This document shows, in pieces, positions 8,430-17,691 of a stretch of DNA of 42,261 nt; within the stretch, counting starts at the first letter, position 1; every line of letters begins with the position of its first letter. The notes beneath the pieces are model-generated. The model was not told the DNA's origin. It ran no database searches and saw only the letters and a list, made by a program, of their open reading frames with translations. Origin of the DNA: Phycisphaerae bacterium (GTDB lineage: Bacteria > Planctomycetota > Phycisphaerae > UBA1845); the NCBI GenBank assembly GCA_028289375.1, contig JANQQK010000072.1, positions 1 to 42,261 of the forward strand, in the 5' to 3' direction. The position numbers and the translations under genes are program-made.

Positions 8430-9260
8430 ATGCACACGAAGCGAATGATGTCGTCCAGCGGATTCGCCAGCCGTACGCTTTTGTCCACGATGTTGACGGT
8501 ATCGATTTTCGCCTTCCAGACGAAGGCGGACCCAATCTACCCGTTCGCCAAGCTCGACCAGAGTTCGAAGTCGGACAATGGGTTCGATCTGAACTTCATT
8601 GACGTCGGATTCGAGCAGACCTCTGAGATCACGGAGACAGAGTTCGTGCTTCGCGTTGAGTTCACGCAGGACGGGGTCCGCTTCATTGATTACTGCCAGA
8701 GCATCGATCCGCTCTTCCTTCCGGGACCAGATGGCGGGTTCATCAGTACCGGGGACATCTTCGTGGAGATCGATGAGTCGATTGCGCAGTCCTTTGATGA
8801 GGTGACAGGCGATTTCGTCACGACCGATCTCTACGCCATCACATTCGACGGCGATCTTTCGGCGTTCGGCATCGAGTCGCCATACATTCTTGAGAGCACG
8901 TCGCGCGGGACGATCAACTTTGACCCGACTCCGGCGGGCAGTAACTCGCCGACGACCGGTACGGTGGATCTCGTCTGGGATGGCGAGAACGAACTCGACA
9001 ATCCGGTCGAGCCGGGAGCCACACTGCGTTTCGCCTACGCTTGTGCTGTTGTGACGGAATTTGTGGTGTCCGACCCTGGCGACACGGACGGTGACATCGA
9101 TGTGGACCTGGCTGACTTCGCGTTGTTGCAGCGTTGCTTTGGCGGTTCGGATGTTGCGTTTGCCAGCGCGGTCTGCGAACTGGTCGATCTGGATCGGGAC
9201 AGCGACATCGACTTTGATGACTTCGACGCGTTCCAGAACGGTGTCACAGGTCCTAAGTAA
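8430..9260 (+). CDS. Secreted protein with C-terminal dockerin-like calcium-binding domain
   Basis: A 276-residue protein with a long signal peptide (hydrophobic stretch about 18-30, cleavage probably after QTKA) and a middle region I do not recognise (about 35-205), rich in acidic residues and beta strands. Residues about 212-276 carry two EF-hand-like loops, DTDGDIDVDLAD and DLDRDSDIDFDD, each followed by an F-x-x-x-Q helix, with two cysteines (CFGG and CELV) between them. This is the dockerin-like tail common in Phycisphaerae. A good ribosome binding site (TAGGAG) lies 8 nt before the ATG. No cohesin-like protein is encoded nearby, so a cellulosome role is not supported; surface anchoring or sorting is more likely. 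Confidence 0.8.
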   Translation: MHTKRMMSSSGFASRTLLSTMLTVSIFAFQTKADPIYPFAKLDQSSKSDNGFDLNFIDVGFEQTSEITETEFVLRVEFTQDGVRFIDYCQSIDPLFLPGPDGGFISTGDIFVEIDESIAQSFDEVTGDFVTTDLYAITFDGDLSAFGIESPYILESTSRGTINFDPTPAGSNSPTTGTVDLVWDGENELDNPVEPGATLRFAYACAVVTEFVVSDPGDTDGDIDVDLADFALLQRCFGGSDVAFASAVCELVDLDRDSDIDFDDFDAFQNGVTGPK

Positions 9261-9295
9261 CTAATAAAGAAACTGAGATTCCCAACGGTAGACCC

Positions 9296-10573
9296 ATGCG
9301 CGTCGTGTACCTGATCGCCGGAGCCGGCGGCATGTATTGTGGCGCCTGCCTGCGGGACAATCGTCTTGCGGTCACGCTCCTGGATCAGGGGCGTGACTTT
9401 TTTTTGCTTCCGCTATACACGCCGATCAAAACGGACGAGCAGGACGCGACGCAATCGCCGGTGCTGTTCGGCGGGGTCAGTGCCTACCTCGAAGAGAAGT
9501 TCGCCCTTTTTCGCAAGCCTCTGCCGATCATCGATCGGTTGCTCGACAGTCGGGTTATGCTGGGGCTGGTGTCGAAATTCGCGGCGTCAACGAACGCAGC
9601 CGATCTCGGCCCGCTGACGGTCTCAGTGTTGCAGGGCCGCAACGGGCACCAATCGAAGGAGGTGGACCGTGTCTTGGCGACGCTCTCTGCGATCGATCCG
9701 GACGTGGTCAACTTGCCGAATCTGATGTTGGCGGGGCTGGTCAAGCCGATCAAGGATGCGCTGAACATCCCGGTGGTGTGCACGCTGGCGGGTGAGGACA
9801 TTTTTCTCGACGCACTGACCGATCCTTATCGGCGACAGGCGTTCGACTTGATTGCGGAGGCGGGTCGGGACGTCGATGCGTTTGTCTCACCGACGCAGTA
9901 TTACGCTGACCACGCAGCTGGACACTTCGCGCTGTCGCGCGATCGGGTGCGCATCATTCCGATGGGCGTGCATGTGGAGGACTTCGACGCGCCTGCCCCC
10001 GCTGCGGATCAGCCGTTCACGATCGGATACCTGGCCCGCATCTGTCATGACAAGGGGCTTCACGTGCTGGCGGATGCGTTCATCGAGCTGGCGCGTGAGC
10101 ATGACGACATTCACCTGCAGGTGGCGGGCTATCTAGGGTCGGCCGATCGTCGCTACTTCCGACAGGTGCGTGGTCGGCTGACGTCTGCGGGGTTGGAAGA
10201 TCGGTGCACGTTCCTTGGCGAGATCGATCGCGACCAGAAGCGGCGGTTTCTGTCACAGTTGCATGCATTCAGCGTGCCGACGGTTTATGCCGAGTCGAAG
10301 GGGATGTACATCATCGAAGCGATGGCGGCGGGTGTTCCGGTGGTGCAGCCGCGAAAGGGAGCGTTTCCCGAGTTGATCGACGGGCGGGACGCAGGCATCG
10401 TGTACGACGATGATTCGCCGGCCGGTTTGACACAGGCGTTGGGCGAGTTGATCGCGGATCGCGGGCTGCAGCAATCGCTGTCGGCGGGGGCTCGCGCTGT
10501 CGCACGGCAGCATCACACCGATCAACTGATGGCGGAGGCGACCTGGTCTCTGTACGAATCCTTGAGTTCCTAA
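9296..10573 (+). CDS. GT4-family glycosyltransferase
   Basis: A 425-residue GT-B protein. The N-terminal Rossmann domain starts MRVVYLIAGAGGMYCGAC. The C-terminal donor-binding domain (about 230-400) includes FTIGYLARICHDKG, YLGSADRRYF and the E-x7-E type segment YAESKGMYIIEAMAAGVPVV, which binds the nucleotide-sugar in family 4. Such enzymes transfer a sugar from a nucleotide donor to a lipid or glycan; the acceptor cannot be told. Gly-Gly-Met-x-x-Gly-Ala in place of the usual GGxE loop suggests a subgroup distinct from the common polysaccharide enzymes. It starts 35 nt after the dockerin-like gene with only a weak ribosome binding site. Its stop overlaps, convergently, the stop of the metal permease gene by 4 nt. 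Confidence 0.85.
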   Translation: MRVVYLIAGAGGMYCGACLRDNRLAVTLLDQGRDFFLLPLYTPIKTDEQDATQSPVLFGGVSAYLEEKFALFRKPLPIIDRLLDSRVMLGLVSKFAASTNAADLGPLTVSVLQGRNGHQSKEVDRVLATLSAIDPDVVNLPNLMLAGLVKPIKDALNIPVVCTLAGEDIFLDALTDPYRRQAFDLIAEAGRDVDAFVSPTQYYADHAAGHFALSRDRVRIIPMGVHVEDFDAPAPAADQPFTIGYLARICHDKGLHVLADAFIELAREHDDIHLQVAGYLGSADRRYFRQVRGRLTSAGLEDRCTFLGEIDRDQKRRFLSQLHAFSVPTVYAESKGMYIIEAMAAGVPVVQPRKGAFPELIDGRDAGIVYDDDSPAGLTQALGELIADRGLQQSLSAGARAVARQHHTDQLMAEATWSLYESLSS

Positions 10574-11880
10574 TCGTCATCCCTGGGCGTTGACGGAATC
10601 GGCTTGCCGTGGGGATCGGTGGTGGCATCGGGCACATCGGCTTGCAGGTCCTCGCGGAGTTCGGGCGTGATGAAGTGCTCCATGCGGTGGGCCGGCTCGT
10701 GCAGATGGTCGGTGTCGAGGGCGAAATGCTCAGCGAGGTAGGATTCCCAAAGGCGGTGTGAGCCGACGAGTCGCTCGGCTTCGATGCGCCCCTTGTCGGT
10801 CAGACGCAAATCGTTGCCAGCGGATGCATACACAAGACCGCGTTGACGCAAGCGGCGTAGTGCAAAGCGTGCACGCAGCGTTCTCCCGATCACGGTTTCA
10901 AGTTCGGTCAATGCAACGACCGGTTGGCCCGCTTCGGAACGTCGGTACAGCCAACCGAGCGCGTCTTGCGCGATGATTCTGGTGGACAAGACAAGGCGAT
11001 GATAGGCGCGGCCGAAGACCCCATGTTCCGGCGACAGCAACACGGTCAACAGCAACAGCACGCCGGCGATGACCGCCATCATGGCCGACGTGTTGACCGT
11101 GGCGTCGAAGCCCAACCAACCGGGGCCAAACATGGCGACGATATGACCGAAGATGGCCGACATTGCGGCGGCGATGAGGCTGAGCAGAATCATGACGCCA
11201 AGTCGATCGGTGAGCAGATGGGCGGTAACGGCGGGAACGATGAGCATGGCGATGACGAGGATGGACCCGACGGCTTCGAAGTTGGCGACGGTGGTGACGG
11301 CGACCATGATCATCAGGGCGTAGTGCATGACGTTGGCGGGAATGCCCCGTGAGGTGGCGAGGTCGGGATCGAACGCGCAAATGCGCAGCTCCTTGTAGAA
11401 CAGCCCCACGAACAGCAGATTGGCGGCCATGACAAGGATGAGGTTGACGACCGTTTTTGGGAAGGTGCCTTCGAAGGCGTCGAGACCAACCGCCAGGATG
11501 TCGCCATACAACACGCAACCGGGGTCGAGGTCGACGTGGTCAGCGGCTTGGCGGATCAGTACGAGACCAAGGGCGAAGAGGATCGAAAACACCACGCCCA
11601 TGGCTGCTCCGTGCTCGACCTTGCCGTGTCGGGTGATGACCTGCGTCAGGAAGGCGGTCAGCACGCCGACGATGACGGCGCCGATGAACATCGGACCGGC
11701 GGCGCGGCTGTGGGAGATGAGAAACGCGATGGCCAACCCCGGCAGGACTGCGTGCGAGATGGCGTCGCCCATGAGGCTGAGCTTGCGGAGAACGAGGAAG
11801 TTTCCGACAAGCGCGCAGGAACACGCGCTGAGCACGCCCGCGAGCACAATCCAGCCATCGATGGACCATTCCCATTGCAT
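10570..11880 (-). CDS. mntD: Mn/Zn ABC transporter permease fused to a DtxR-like domain (second permease)
   Basis: A 436-residue protein. Residues about 8-275 form an ABC-3 family permease with eight or so membrane helices (GVLSACSCALVGNFLVLRK and GDAISHAVLPGLAIAFLI are family signatures). From about 285 it continues as a soluble domain: a winged-helix part (LRRLRQRGLVY, LTDKGRIEAERL) and the DtxR metal-binding/dimerisation part (SHRLWESYLAEHF, HLHEPAHRMEHFI). The His and Glu residues that bind metal in MntR-type regulators appear to be present. The permease moves Mn or Zn inward; the fused domain may sense cytoplasmic metal and gate transport, or recruit DNA (inference). It overlaps the first permease gene by one base (TGATG). 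Symbol follows the Bacillus MntABCD order and is provisional. Confidence 0.88.
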   Translation of the reverse strand: MQWEWSIDGWIVLAGVLSACSCALVGNFLVLRKLSLMGDAISHAVLPGLAIAFLISHSRAAGPMFIGAVIVGVLTAFLTQVITRHGKVEHGAAMGVVFSILFALGLVLIRQAADHVDLDPGCVLYGDILAVGLDAFEGTFPKTVVNLILVMAANLLFVGLFYKELRICAFDPDLATSRGIPANVMHYALMIMVAVTTVANFEAVGSILVIAMLIVPAVTAHLLTDRLGVMILLSLIAAAMSAIFGHIVAMFGPGWLGFDATVNTSAMMAVIAGVLLLLTVLLSPEHGVFGRAYHRLVLSTRIIAQDALGWLYRRSEAGQPVVALTELETVIGRTLRARFALRRLRQRGLVYASAGNDLRLTDKGRIEAERLVGSHRLWESYLAEHFALDTDHLHEPAHRMEHFITPELREDLQADVPDATTDPHGKPIPSTPRDDD

Positions 11881-13322
11881 CAGATGCCGGCTCCGAGGTT
11901 GTGGGGGGATGGCGGGACGTCGGCTTTCTCCTTCAACGCCTGCCGCAGTTCGGTAACCAGTTCCTCGCTGAGGACGTGTTCGATTTCATCGGCATCGCGA
12001 TCGACGTGGGATGGGGCGATGTCGGCGTAGCGAATCAGGTAGAGTTCCCAGAGGCGGTGGTTCGTCAGAACACGTCTGGCCGATGCCCGCCCCGTTTCGG
12101 TGAGCTGCACGCTGTGCTTGTTTCGCGCGATCCATCCAGTCCGTGCGGCACGTGCGAGGACCTGCGAGAATCCTGAGGCGGTCCAGCTTCGCATGCTCCA
12201 CAGCTCGGATTCGTCGACGGTTGTCGCGAGTCCACGCGATTCCTCGAATTCGGCCATGGCGCGGAGCAGGTGCTGATCGGCGATGCGGCGTGCGAGTTGC
12301 CAGCGGCGCAAAATCGTTGCGAGCACGCCGCGGTGCGGGGAAGCGATCATGCTGATCAGGAACAAGACACCGGCAGAGAGCACAATGACAGCGCCGGTGG
12401 GCATTCGCGAGACGAAAGCACTAACGGTCGACCCGAACCATCCGCTGATCGCGCCAAAGGCGGCTGCGACGAGCGTCATGGGCAGTAACGCATCCGTCCA
12501 GAACCGCGCAGCCGCAGCAGGGACGATGAGCAACGCCACGACGAGGATTAGCCCGACAGCCTGCAGACCAACAACGGTGGTCAGCACGACGAGGCTCATC
12601 ATCAACAGATCGATCAGCGCGACCGGCCAACCTTGCGCTGATGCATAGGCCTGGTCGAAGCAGACGAGGCGAAACTCCTTGAACAAGAGCACACAGCAGA
12701 GGACGACCACGCCGGCGAGCACGCCGATCGTCTGCGCGTCACTCGTGAGCATGGCGGCGGCTTTGCCGTAGATGAAGCTGCCCAGGCCCGCCTCTTTTCC
12801 CGTGTTCAGTTCCTGAATCAAGCTGAGCAGCACCATGCCGACACCGAAGAACACGCTCAGCACGATACCGATCGCGGCGTCTTCCTTGACACGCGGAATG
12901 CGACGCAAGCCCATGACGGCGAGAACGCCGACAACGCCGGTGACAGCCGCCCCGACGGTCAACCACCCCAACTGCTTCTCGCCGATGATCAGAAAAGCCA
13001 GGGCGATGCCGGGAAGTGTGGCATGACTAAGGGCGTCGCCGAGCATCGCCCGCTTGCGAAGATACGCGAAGGTGCCGATGACGCCGGCGGCCATGCCGAG
13101 CAGCGTCGTGCCAATGACGACGACGCGCGTGGTGTGATCGCGGAGGGTCAGCGCGCGCCAGAACTTCTCCCACGTTGGCCAGGTGATGGAGTTGTCGGTG
13201 ATGCTCCTGGTTTGGGCGACGGCATCGGTGCTGTTCAGCATGACCACCGCAATGCCGACCAGGATGACGATCGGAACGGACAACGTAGCGTCTCGACGAT
13301 GTCCCGCCCGGTCCTGCATCAT
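11880..13322 (-). CDS. mntC: Mn/Zn ABC transporter permease fused to a DtxR-like domain (first permease)
   Basis: A 480-residue protein. After an extended N-terminus (one extra hydrophobic segment, [16 protein letters not shown]) it has an ABC-3 permease core ([32 protein letters not shown], given here as the region about 82-113) and about nine helices to residue 320. The C-terminal about 150 residues are DtxR/MntR-like: a winged helix ([26 protein letters not shown]) and a helical metal-binding part ([28 protein letters not shown]). Both permeases thus carry the same kind of fusion but differ in sequence. The start overlaps the ATPase gene stop by 4 nt (ATGA). It should form the membrane channel together with the second permease, energised by the ATPase. 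Confidence 0.88.
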   Translation of the reverse strand: MMQDRAGHRRDATLSVPIVILVGIAVVMLNSTDAVAQTRSITDNSITWPTWEKFWRALTLRDHTTRVVVIGTTLLGMAAGVIGTFAYLRKRAMLGDALSHATLPGIALAFLIIGEKQLGWLTVGAAVTGVVGVLAVMGLRRIPRVKEDAAIGIVLSVFFGVGMVLLSLIQELNTGKEAGLGSFIYGKAAAMLTSDAQTIGVLAGVVVLCCVLLFKEFRLVCFDQAYASAQGWPVALIDLLMMSLVVLTTVVGLQAVGLILVVALLIVPAAAARFWTDALLPMTLVAAAFGAISGWFGSTVSAFVSRMPTGAVIVLSAGVLFLISMIASPHRGVLATILRRWQLARRIADQHLLRAMAEFEESRGLATTVDESELWSMRSWTASGFSQVLARAARTGWIARNKHSVQLTETGRASARRVLTNHRLWELYLIRYADIAPSHVDRDADEIEHVLSEELVTELRQALKEKADVPPSPHNLGAGI

Positions 13323-14185
13323 CGTCGCCCTTCCCGCGCGACAACGTGCGCGGCTTTGTCGAGTAGTGTCAGTCGGCCGCCGTACGTTTTCTGCAGATTC
13401 GATTCGTTGAAGATTTCGGCGGTGGGTCCTGCCGCGACGATGCGCATGTTGAGCAGGACCACATGGTCGAAGTATTCGGGGACGGTCTGCAGATCGTGAT
13501 GCACCACGAGGACGGTCTTGCCGTTGTCGCGGAGGGTGCGGAGCAGGGTGACGATGGCGGCTTCGGTGGCAGCGTCGACACCGGCGAACGGTTCATCCAT
13601 CAGGTACGTTCGCGCGTCCTGTACAAGCGCCCGGGCAAGAAACACACGCTGCTGCTGTCCGCCGGACAACTTGCTGATCTGTCGCGTGGCGTAATCAGCC
13701 ATGCCCACGCGCGACAATGCATCGCGAGCGGCCTCACGGTCCTTGCGACGAACAGGCCAGCACCAGGGTATGCGGCCATAACATCCCATGGCGACGACAT
13801 CCAACGCTCTGGCGGGAAAATCCCAATCGACACTTTCGCGTTGCGGCACATAGCCCACCTCGCGCCGGCGGACGCGGTATGGTTCGCCGTGAAAACGTAC
13901 GCTTCCGGAGGCTCGCGGGATGAGGTCGAGACAGGCTTTGAGCAACGTGCTCTTGCCCGCACCGTTCGGACCGACGATGCCGACGAGTTTTCCGGCTGGG
14001 GCGGCGTAGTCGATGTCCCACAAGACCGGTTTGCGATGGTACGCAACGGTCATGTCGTGGATCGAGAGCGGCGACGCGGCGTCGTGATCTTCCGCTATGG
14101 CTGATACATCTCGTCGCGTGAGGATCATGGTTGCAAACGGGTCGGCGTGCTTATTCGTGTCCGCCGACGGTGCTGAGCTTCTCAT
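13319..14185 (-). CDS. mntB: Mn/Zn ABC transporter ATP-binding protein
   Basis: An ABC ATPase of up to 288 residues. Visible motifs: Walker [11 protein letters not shown]-loop region [15 protein letters not shown] (the PQ-VDWDFP form typical of Mn/Zn importers), signature [15 protein letters not shown], Walker [13 protein letters not shown] and the switch histidine in VVHHDLQ. I give the ATG at 14185 because a GAGGG lies about 6-10 nt upstream; it overlaps the binding-protein gene by 35 nt. An alternative ATG at 14128 removes 19 residues of low-complexity sequence and is also possible. It is translationally coupled to the first permease (ATGA). Confidence 0.92.
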   Translation of the reverse strand: MRSSAPSADTNKHADPFATMILTRRDVSAIAEDHDAASPLSIHDMTVAYHRKPVLWDIDYAAPAGKLVGIVGPNGAGKSTLLKACLDLIPRASGSVRFHGEPYRVRRREVGYVPQRESVDWDFPARALDVVAMGCYGRIPWCWPVRRKDREAARDALSRVGMADYATRQISKLSGGQQQRVFLARALVQDARTYLMDEPFAGVDAATEAAIVTLLRTLRDNGKTVLVVHHDLQTVPEYFDHVVLLNMRIVAAGPTAEIFNESNLQKTYGGRLTLLDKAAHVVAREGRR

Positions 14186-15137
14186 TCATCCCTCGAGCGG
14201 GCGCGTAGCCGCCGAGGGCTTTGGCGATGACCGTGACGTTGTGGTCGAGCATGCCGATGTAGGTGCCTTCGTAGGTTCCGGGTCGACCCATCGCATCCGA
14301 GAAAAGTTTCCCGCCGATGACGACGTCGTGCCCACGTGCTTTGGCCCCTTCGATCAGGCTGCGGACGTTCTTGTCTGAGACGGAGGATTCGACAAAGACG
14401 GCGCGCACTTCACGACGCACAAGTTCATCGACGAGGCGGTTGATGTCCTCGATGCCGGCTTCGGATTCCGTGCTGATGCCTTGAATGCCGCGGACTTCGA
14501 CGCCGTAGGCACGGCCCAGGTAGTTGAACGCATCGTGGGCGGTAACGAGAACGCGACTTTTCTCCGGGATGCTGCTAATGACGCGTCGGGCGTAGGCGTC
14601 GAGGGACTTCAGTTTGCCGGCGTAGGCACGGTAGTTCTTCTGGTAGGTCTCGGCATTCTTGGGGTCGTAGGATGCGAGGGTGTTGGCCACCGTTTCGGTG
14701 CAGCGGTTCCAGAGCGACGCATCCATCCAGAGATGCGGATCGAAATGTCCTTCGAACTCGGGTGGTTCGAGCAGATGGGCTTCATCGAGCAATTCGGTGA
14801 CGGCGTAGACCGGTTTCTTGCGTGCGACACGGATCAGGGCGTCGGCCATCTTCCCCTCGAGCATCAGACCGTTGTAGAAGACGACATCGGCTTTGAGCAG
14901 TTTGCCGATGTCGCCGCGGGTGGCTTGGTAGAGGTGCGGGTCGACGCCTTCGCCGATGATGCCCTCGACCTGTGCGAGGTCGCCTGCGACGTTGCGGACG
15001 ATGTCGGTCACCATGCCGGTGGTGCAGACGATCTTGTAGGGGTAGGTGGAAGGGCCTTCGGCGATGGCCGTCGCGGTTGAAACGGACCACGCCAGCAGCG
15101 TGACGACGATGGTGTGGATGACTGATCTGGGTCTCAC
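14151..15137 (-). CDS. mntA: Mn/Zn ABC transporter substrate-binding protein, TroA-like
   Basis: A 328-residue cluster A-I binding protein with a signal peptide ([19 protein letters not shown], cleavage near AIA-EG). It starts at a GTG with GGAG 9 nt upstream. Metal ligands expected from TroA are in place: His68 (VDPHLYQ), His135 (FDPHLWMD), His201 ([11 protein letters not shown]) and Asp281 (LFSDAMG). The positions almost coincide with TroA 68/133/199/279. A histidine in the third position is the TroA pattern rather than the glutamate of PsaA-type Mn binders, so Zn as well as Mn binding is possible; the linked MntR regulator favours Mn. There is no His-rich loop of the ZnuA kind. It is the first gene of a four-gene importer operon, divergent from the regulator. 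Confidence 0.93.
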   Translation of the reverse strand: MRPRSVIHTIVVTLLAWSVSTATAIAEGPSTYPYKIVCTTGMVTDIVRNVAGDLAQVEGIIGEGVDPHLYQATRGDIGKLLKADVVFYNGLMLEGKMADALIRVARKKPVYAVTELLDEAHLLEPPEFEGHFDPHLWMDASLWNRCTETVANTLASYDPKNAETYQKNYRAYAGKLKSLDAYARRVISSIPEKSRVLVTAHDAFNYLGRAYGVEVRGIQGISTESEAGIEDINRLVDELVRREVRAVFVESSVSDKNVRSLIEGAKARGHDVVIGGKLFSDAMGRPGTYEGTYIGMLDHNVTVIAKALGGYAPARGMNEKLSTVGGHE

Positions 15138-15193
15138 GCAGGGAATCTCCGGAGTCGAAACGGCATTTTTTCTTTGATTTAGATCGGCGAGGG

Positions 15194-15223
15194 TTGACGC
15201 CGATGTTAAATATCAACTACAAA
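15194..15223 (+). promoter_or_regulatory. Possible mntR promoter
   Basis: TTGACG at 15194-15199 and TACAAA at 15218-15223 are spaced 18 nt apart. They resemble a sigma70 promoter, with the -10 lying inside the inverted repeat 15217-15232. The -10 match is only moderate. If real, binding at the repeat would block this promoter directly. Confidence 0.35.
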
Positions 15224-15232
15224 ACTTTGTAG
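15217..15232. promoter_or_regulatory. Inverted repeat between mntA and mntR, candidate MntR operator
   Basis: CTACAAA-AC-TTTGTAG is a perfect 7-2-7 inverted repeat in the 181-nt region between the divergent transporter operon and the regulator gene. DtxR/MntR proteins bind inverted repeats of about this size as dimers. Placement between the two starts makes it the best candidate for manganese-dependent control of one or both transcripts. The sequence does not match the known E. coli or Bacillus MntR boxes, so the assignment rests on symmetry and position. Confidence 0.55.
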
Positions 15233-15318
15233 ATGATACATTTGGTCTCGTGGACCTGTCAACCGATAATCGGGGGAGCGTTGATGCAGGGGCTTGGACC
15301 GGCTGGAGTGACGCAGTG

Positions 15319-15777
15319 ATGATGGCCAAATCAACCAATACGACCAGGAATCGGACGACGCGATCCTCGGCCGCCACCGCCAAGGGACACAAACGCACGC
15401 GTGCTGATCATGCACGGGAGTTGGCGGAAGACTACGTCGAGCTGATCGACGATCTGATCAACGAGAAGAACGAAGCCCGCGCGGTCGACATCGCCCGGCA
15501 CCTCGGCGTGACGCACGTGACTGTGACCAATGCGATCAACCGACTCAAACGCGAGGGACTCGTCACCAGCGAGCCGTACCGGTCGGTCTTCCTGACAGAC
15601 AAGGGCAGGAAGCTGGCAGCAGAAGCCCGCAAACGTCACACGCTGGTGCTGGAATTCCTGCTGGCTTTGGGCGTTCCCGATCACGACGCCGAAACCGACG
15701 CCGAAGGCATCGAGCATCATCTCTCGCCCAGCACGCTCGCGGCGATGCGGGCGTTTCTGGATCAACGGACAGGCTGA
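15319..15777 (+). CDS. mntR: DtxR-family metal-dependent regulator, MntR-like
   Basis: A 152-residue protein. The frame is open from 15250, but I choose the ATG at 15319, with GGAG 10 nt upstream; a second ATG follows directly. The N-terminal winged helix contains ARAVDIARHLGVTHVTVTN and a wing ending FLTDKGRKLA. The C-terminal part has RHTLVLEFLLALGV and DAEGIEHHLS, holding the His and Glu metal ligands characteristic of E. coli-type MntR. The length (about 150 residues, no SH3 domain) also fits MntR rather than DtxR/IdeR. It probably represses the divergent importer when Mn is plentiful. It converges on the GH13 gene downstream, with no clear terminator between them. Confidence 0.85.
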   Translation: MMAKSTNTTRNRTTRSSAATAKGHKRTRADHARELAEDYVELIDDLINEKNEARAVDIARHLGVTHVTVTNAINRLKREGLVTSEPYRSVFLTDKGRKLAAEARKRHTLVLEFLLALGVPDHDAETDAEGIEHHLSPSTLAAMRAFLDQRTG

Positions 15778-15820
15778 GTTTCGGTCCATCAACGACTCGT
15801 CTGCACAGACCGCAAGACGC

Positions 15821-17485
15821 TTACCCCCCGCCAGACTCGATGACAAACAGGTGAGACGCGCGTGGCTTCAGGGAATTGACCGGTCGCAACAGCGAGTTTC
15901 CCGTCATACGGCTGAGCAAGTCTGAACTCAGCTCTCGCTGCGAATCCTTCTCGTCACCAATCGCAAGTTGGATATCCGCAATGGTGGCCTTGCTCAGGTT
16001 GAACAAACAGAGAATCGACTCGTCCTTGTGTTGACGCATGAACGCGAGCACGCGGGGGTCGGATGTCTTGAGTGGAACATACGCGCCCGTGCGGAGGGCT
16101 TTGTGGCTGAGACGGGCGCGGACGAGGCGACGATAGTGGTTGAGCATGGACGTCGGATCGTCGGTCTGGGCGGCGATGTTGACGGTCTTGTAATCGGGTT
16201 TGAGGTCGATCCATGGCGTGGTCGTGCTGAAACCGCCGTGCTCGCCGCCGGTCCATGGGAGGGGCGTGCGGATCTGTGGGTCGGGCTTGTCGGCGGTCAT
16301 GCCGATTTCCTCGCCATAGTAAATGTACGGCACCCCGGGAAGGGCGAACTGAATGGCCGCCGCCAACATCGCGGCTTCTCGATCGCCGTTGAGCACGTGC
16401 AGCACGCGTGGCTGATCATGGTTTCGCAGGAAAGTCGCATACATGCCGAGTGGATAGAGTTTCTGCACGTTGGTCATCGTGTCGGTGAATCGGCGGGCGT
16501 CCTGCTTGCGGATCGCGTCCAGCAGCGCGTCGGACAGCGAAAACTCAAAGGCCACGTCCATCTGATCGCCGACGTAACGCGACACATCTTCCGAAGAAGC
16601 CCAAACCTCCCCGACGGACATCGCATCGGCTTTGACTGATTTGGTGTGGTTGAAAAATCGTTTCAGCCATGCGTGGGTCGCGGGCGTGTTCTCCTGAATC
16701 TGACCATCCTCGATGAGATGGCGGATGGCGTCGAGACGAAAGCCATCGATGCGCATGTCCGTCAGCCAATAACTGATGACATCAAACATCGCGCTGGTCA
16801 CCGGCTCGTGTTCGTAATCAAAGTCGGGCATGCCGTGCCAGAACAGGCCGTAATAGAACCCGCTCGCGCTGCCGGGCGATCTGTGCCACACCGACTGATT
16901 CCACGGTCCACGCCAACCGGGATGATCTTCGTGCCAGATGAACCAATTGCGTTTGGACGGATCACCGTTGGCAGCCGCCTGAAACCACGGATGCCGATTC
17001 GAGCAGTGGTTGAGCACGAGGTCGATGGTGACACGGATGCCGCGCTTGCGACACGCGTTGACGAACTCCAGGAAGTCGGCGTTGGTGCCATACTCACGGT
17101 CGATTGTGCGGTAGTCGGTCGTGTCGTAGCCGTGGTAGGAAGGCGATTCTGTGATCGGCATCAACCACAAGGCCGTGATGCCAAGGTCGTCGGTGGTCTT
17201 CGGATCGCCGTCATTGAGATAGTCGAGTCGCTCGATCAGCCCGCGAAAATCGCCGACGCCGTCATTGGCGAGTGGCCCTGCCTTCGAATCGGCGAAGGAC
17301 CGCACGAACAGTTCATAGAACACGGCGTCCTGCCACCAGACGTCGAGCACCGGTTGCATGCGTTTGGCGGCTGGTGCGGGTCGACGATCGGTCTTGCTGC
17401 GCGTTTCGGGTGCGACGGTGGCCTGTCCGAATGTGACGATCGTCAGGAGCAGTACTGGTGGTGTGGCGTTGCGTGCTTTGTTCAT
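15821..17485 (-). CDS. Exported GH13 alpha-amylase/alpha-glucosidase family enzyme
   Basis: A 554-residue protein from the ATG at 17485 (AGGA 7 nt upstream; a GTG two codons earlier is less likely). The N-terminus has a signal peptide (ATPPVLLLTIVTFGQATVA). The TIM barrel shows the GH13 regions: DLVLNHCS (region I), GFRLDAIRHL with nucleophile Asp252 (II), VGEVWAS with acid/base Glu293 (III), and LRNHDQPR with Asp357 (IV). Region V-like and QPDLN elements fit the oligo-1,6-glucosidase/trehalose synthase branch, as does the YYGEEIGM segment. A small C-terminal beta domain follows (VLAFMRQHKDESILCLFNLS). It probably hydrolyses alpha-glucans or oligosaccharides outside the cytoplasm. It stands alone, without a linked sugar transporter. 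Confidence 0.9.
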   Translation of the reverse strand: MNKARNATPPVLLLTIVTFGQATVAPETRSKTDRRPAPAAKRMQPVLDVWWQDAVFYELFVRSFADSKAGPLANDGVGDFRGLIERLDYLNDGDPKTTDDLGITALWLMPITESPSYHGYDTTDYRTIDREYGTNADFLEFVNACRKRGIRVTIDLVLNHCSNRHPWFQAAANGDPSKRNWFIWHEDHPGWRGPWNQSVWHRSPGSASGFYYGLFWHGMPDFDYEHEPVTSAMFDVISYWLTDMRIDGFRLDAIRHLIEDGQIQENTPATHAWLKRFFNHTKSVKADAMSVGEVWASSEDVSRYVGDQMDVAFEFSLSDALLDAIRKQDARRFTDTMTNVQKLYPLGMYATFLRNHDQPRVLHVLNGDREAAMLAAAIQFALPGVPYIYYGEEIGMTADKPDPQIRTPLPWTGGEHGGFSTTTPWIDLKPDYKTVNIAAQTDDPTSMLNHYRRLVRARLSHKALRTGAYVPLKTSDPRVLAFMRQHKDESILCLFNLSKATIADIQLAIGDEKDSQRELSSDLLSRMTGNSLLRPVNSLKPRASHLFVIESGGG

Positions 17486-17583
17486 GGCCACATCCTATCT
17501 CCGCATGACGCTCTGTGACAACATTGGCATCATGGACGAACAGGCGTCCATGCGAACATGAGGATTGGAAGACGCGGCAGAAA

Positions 17584-17620
17584 AACGGCGGCGGATGACA
17601 CGCACTCATCCGCCGCCGTT
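17584..17620 (-). terminator. Intrinsic terminator of the fasciclin gene
   Basis: A perfect 15-bp inverted repeat (AACGGCGGCGGATGA on the plus strand, 7-nt loop, then its exact complement) is followed on the minus strand by TTTTTC. This is a textbook Rho-independent terminator 72 nt downstream of the fasciclin gene stop. It also isolates the GH13 gene from readthrough. Confidence 0.85.
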
Positions 17621-17691
17621 CTATACAGGCCGCCACAGGATCGCATGCGTCACGCTCAGTGAGCCGTCAACCCTGCAGTGGAATCGTGGCA

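Noticed and set aside
8104..8535. N-terminal extension of the PaaK-like protein by about 144 residues
   Set aside because: The extension has no family similarity and would overlap the divergent dockerin-like gene. A TTG at 8103 with AGGAG upstream gives the normal family length.
14151..15137. A dedicated zinc importer (ZnuA type)
   Set aside because: There is no His-rich loop, ligand spacing follows TroA, and the linked regulator is MntR-like. Zinc transport is not excluded but is not the first choice.
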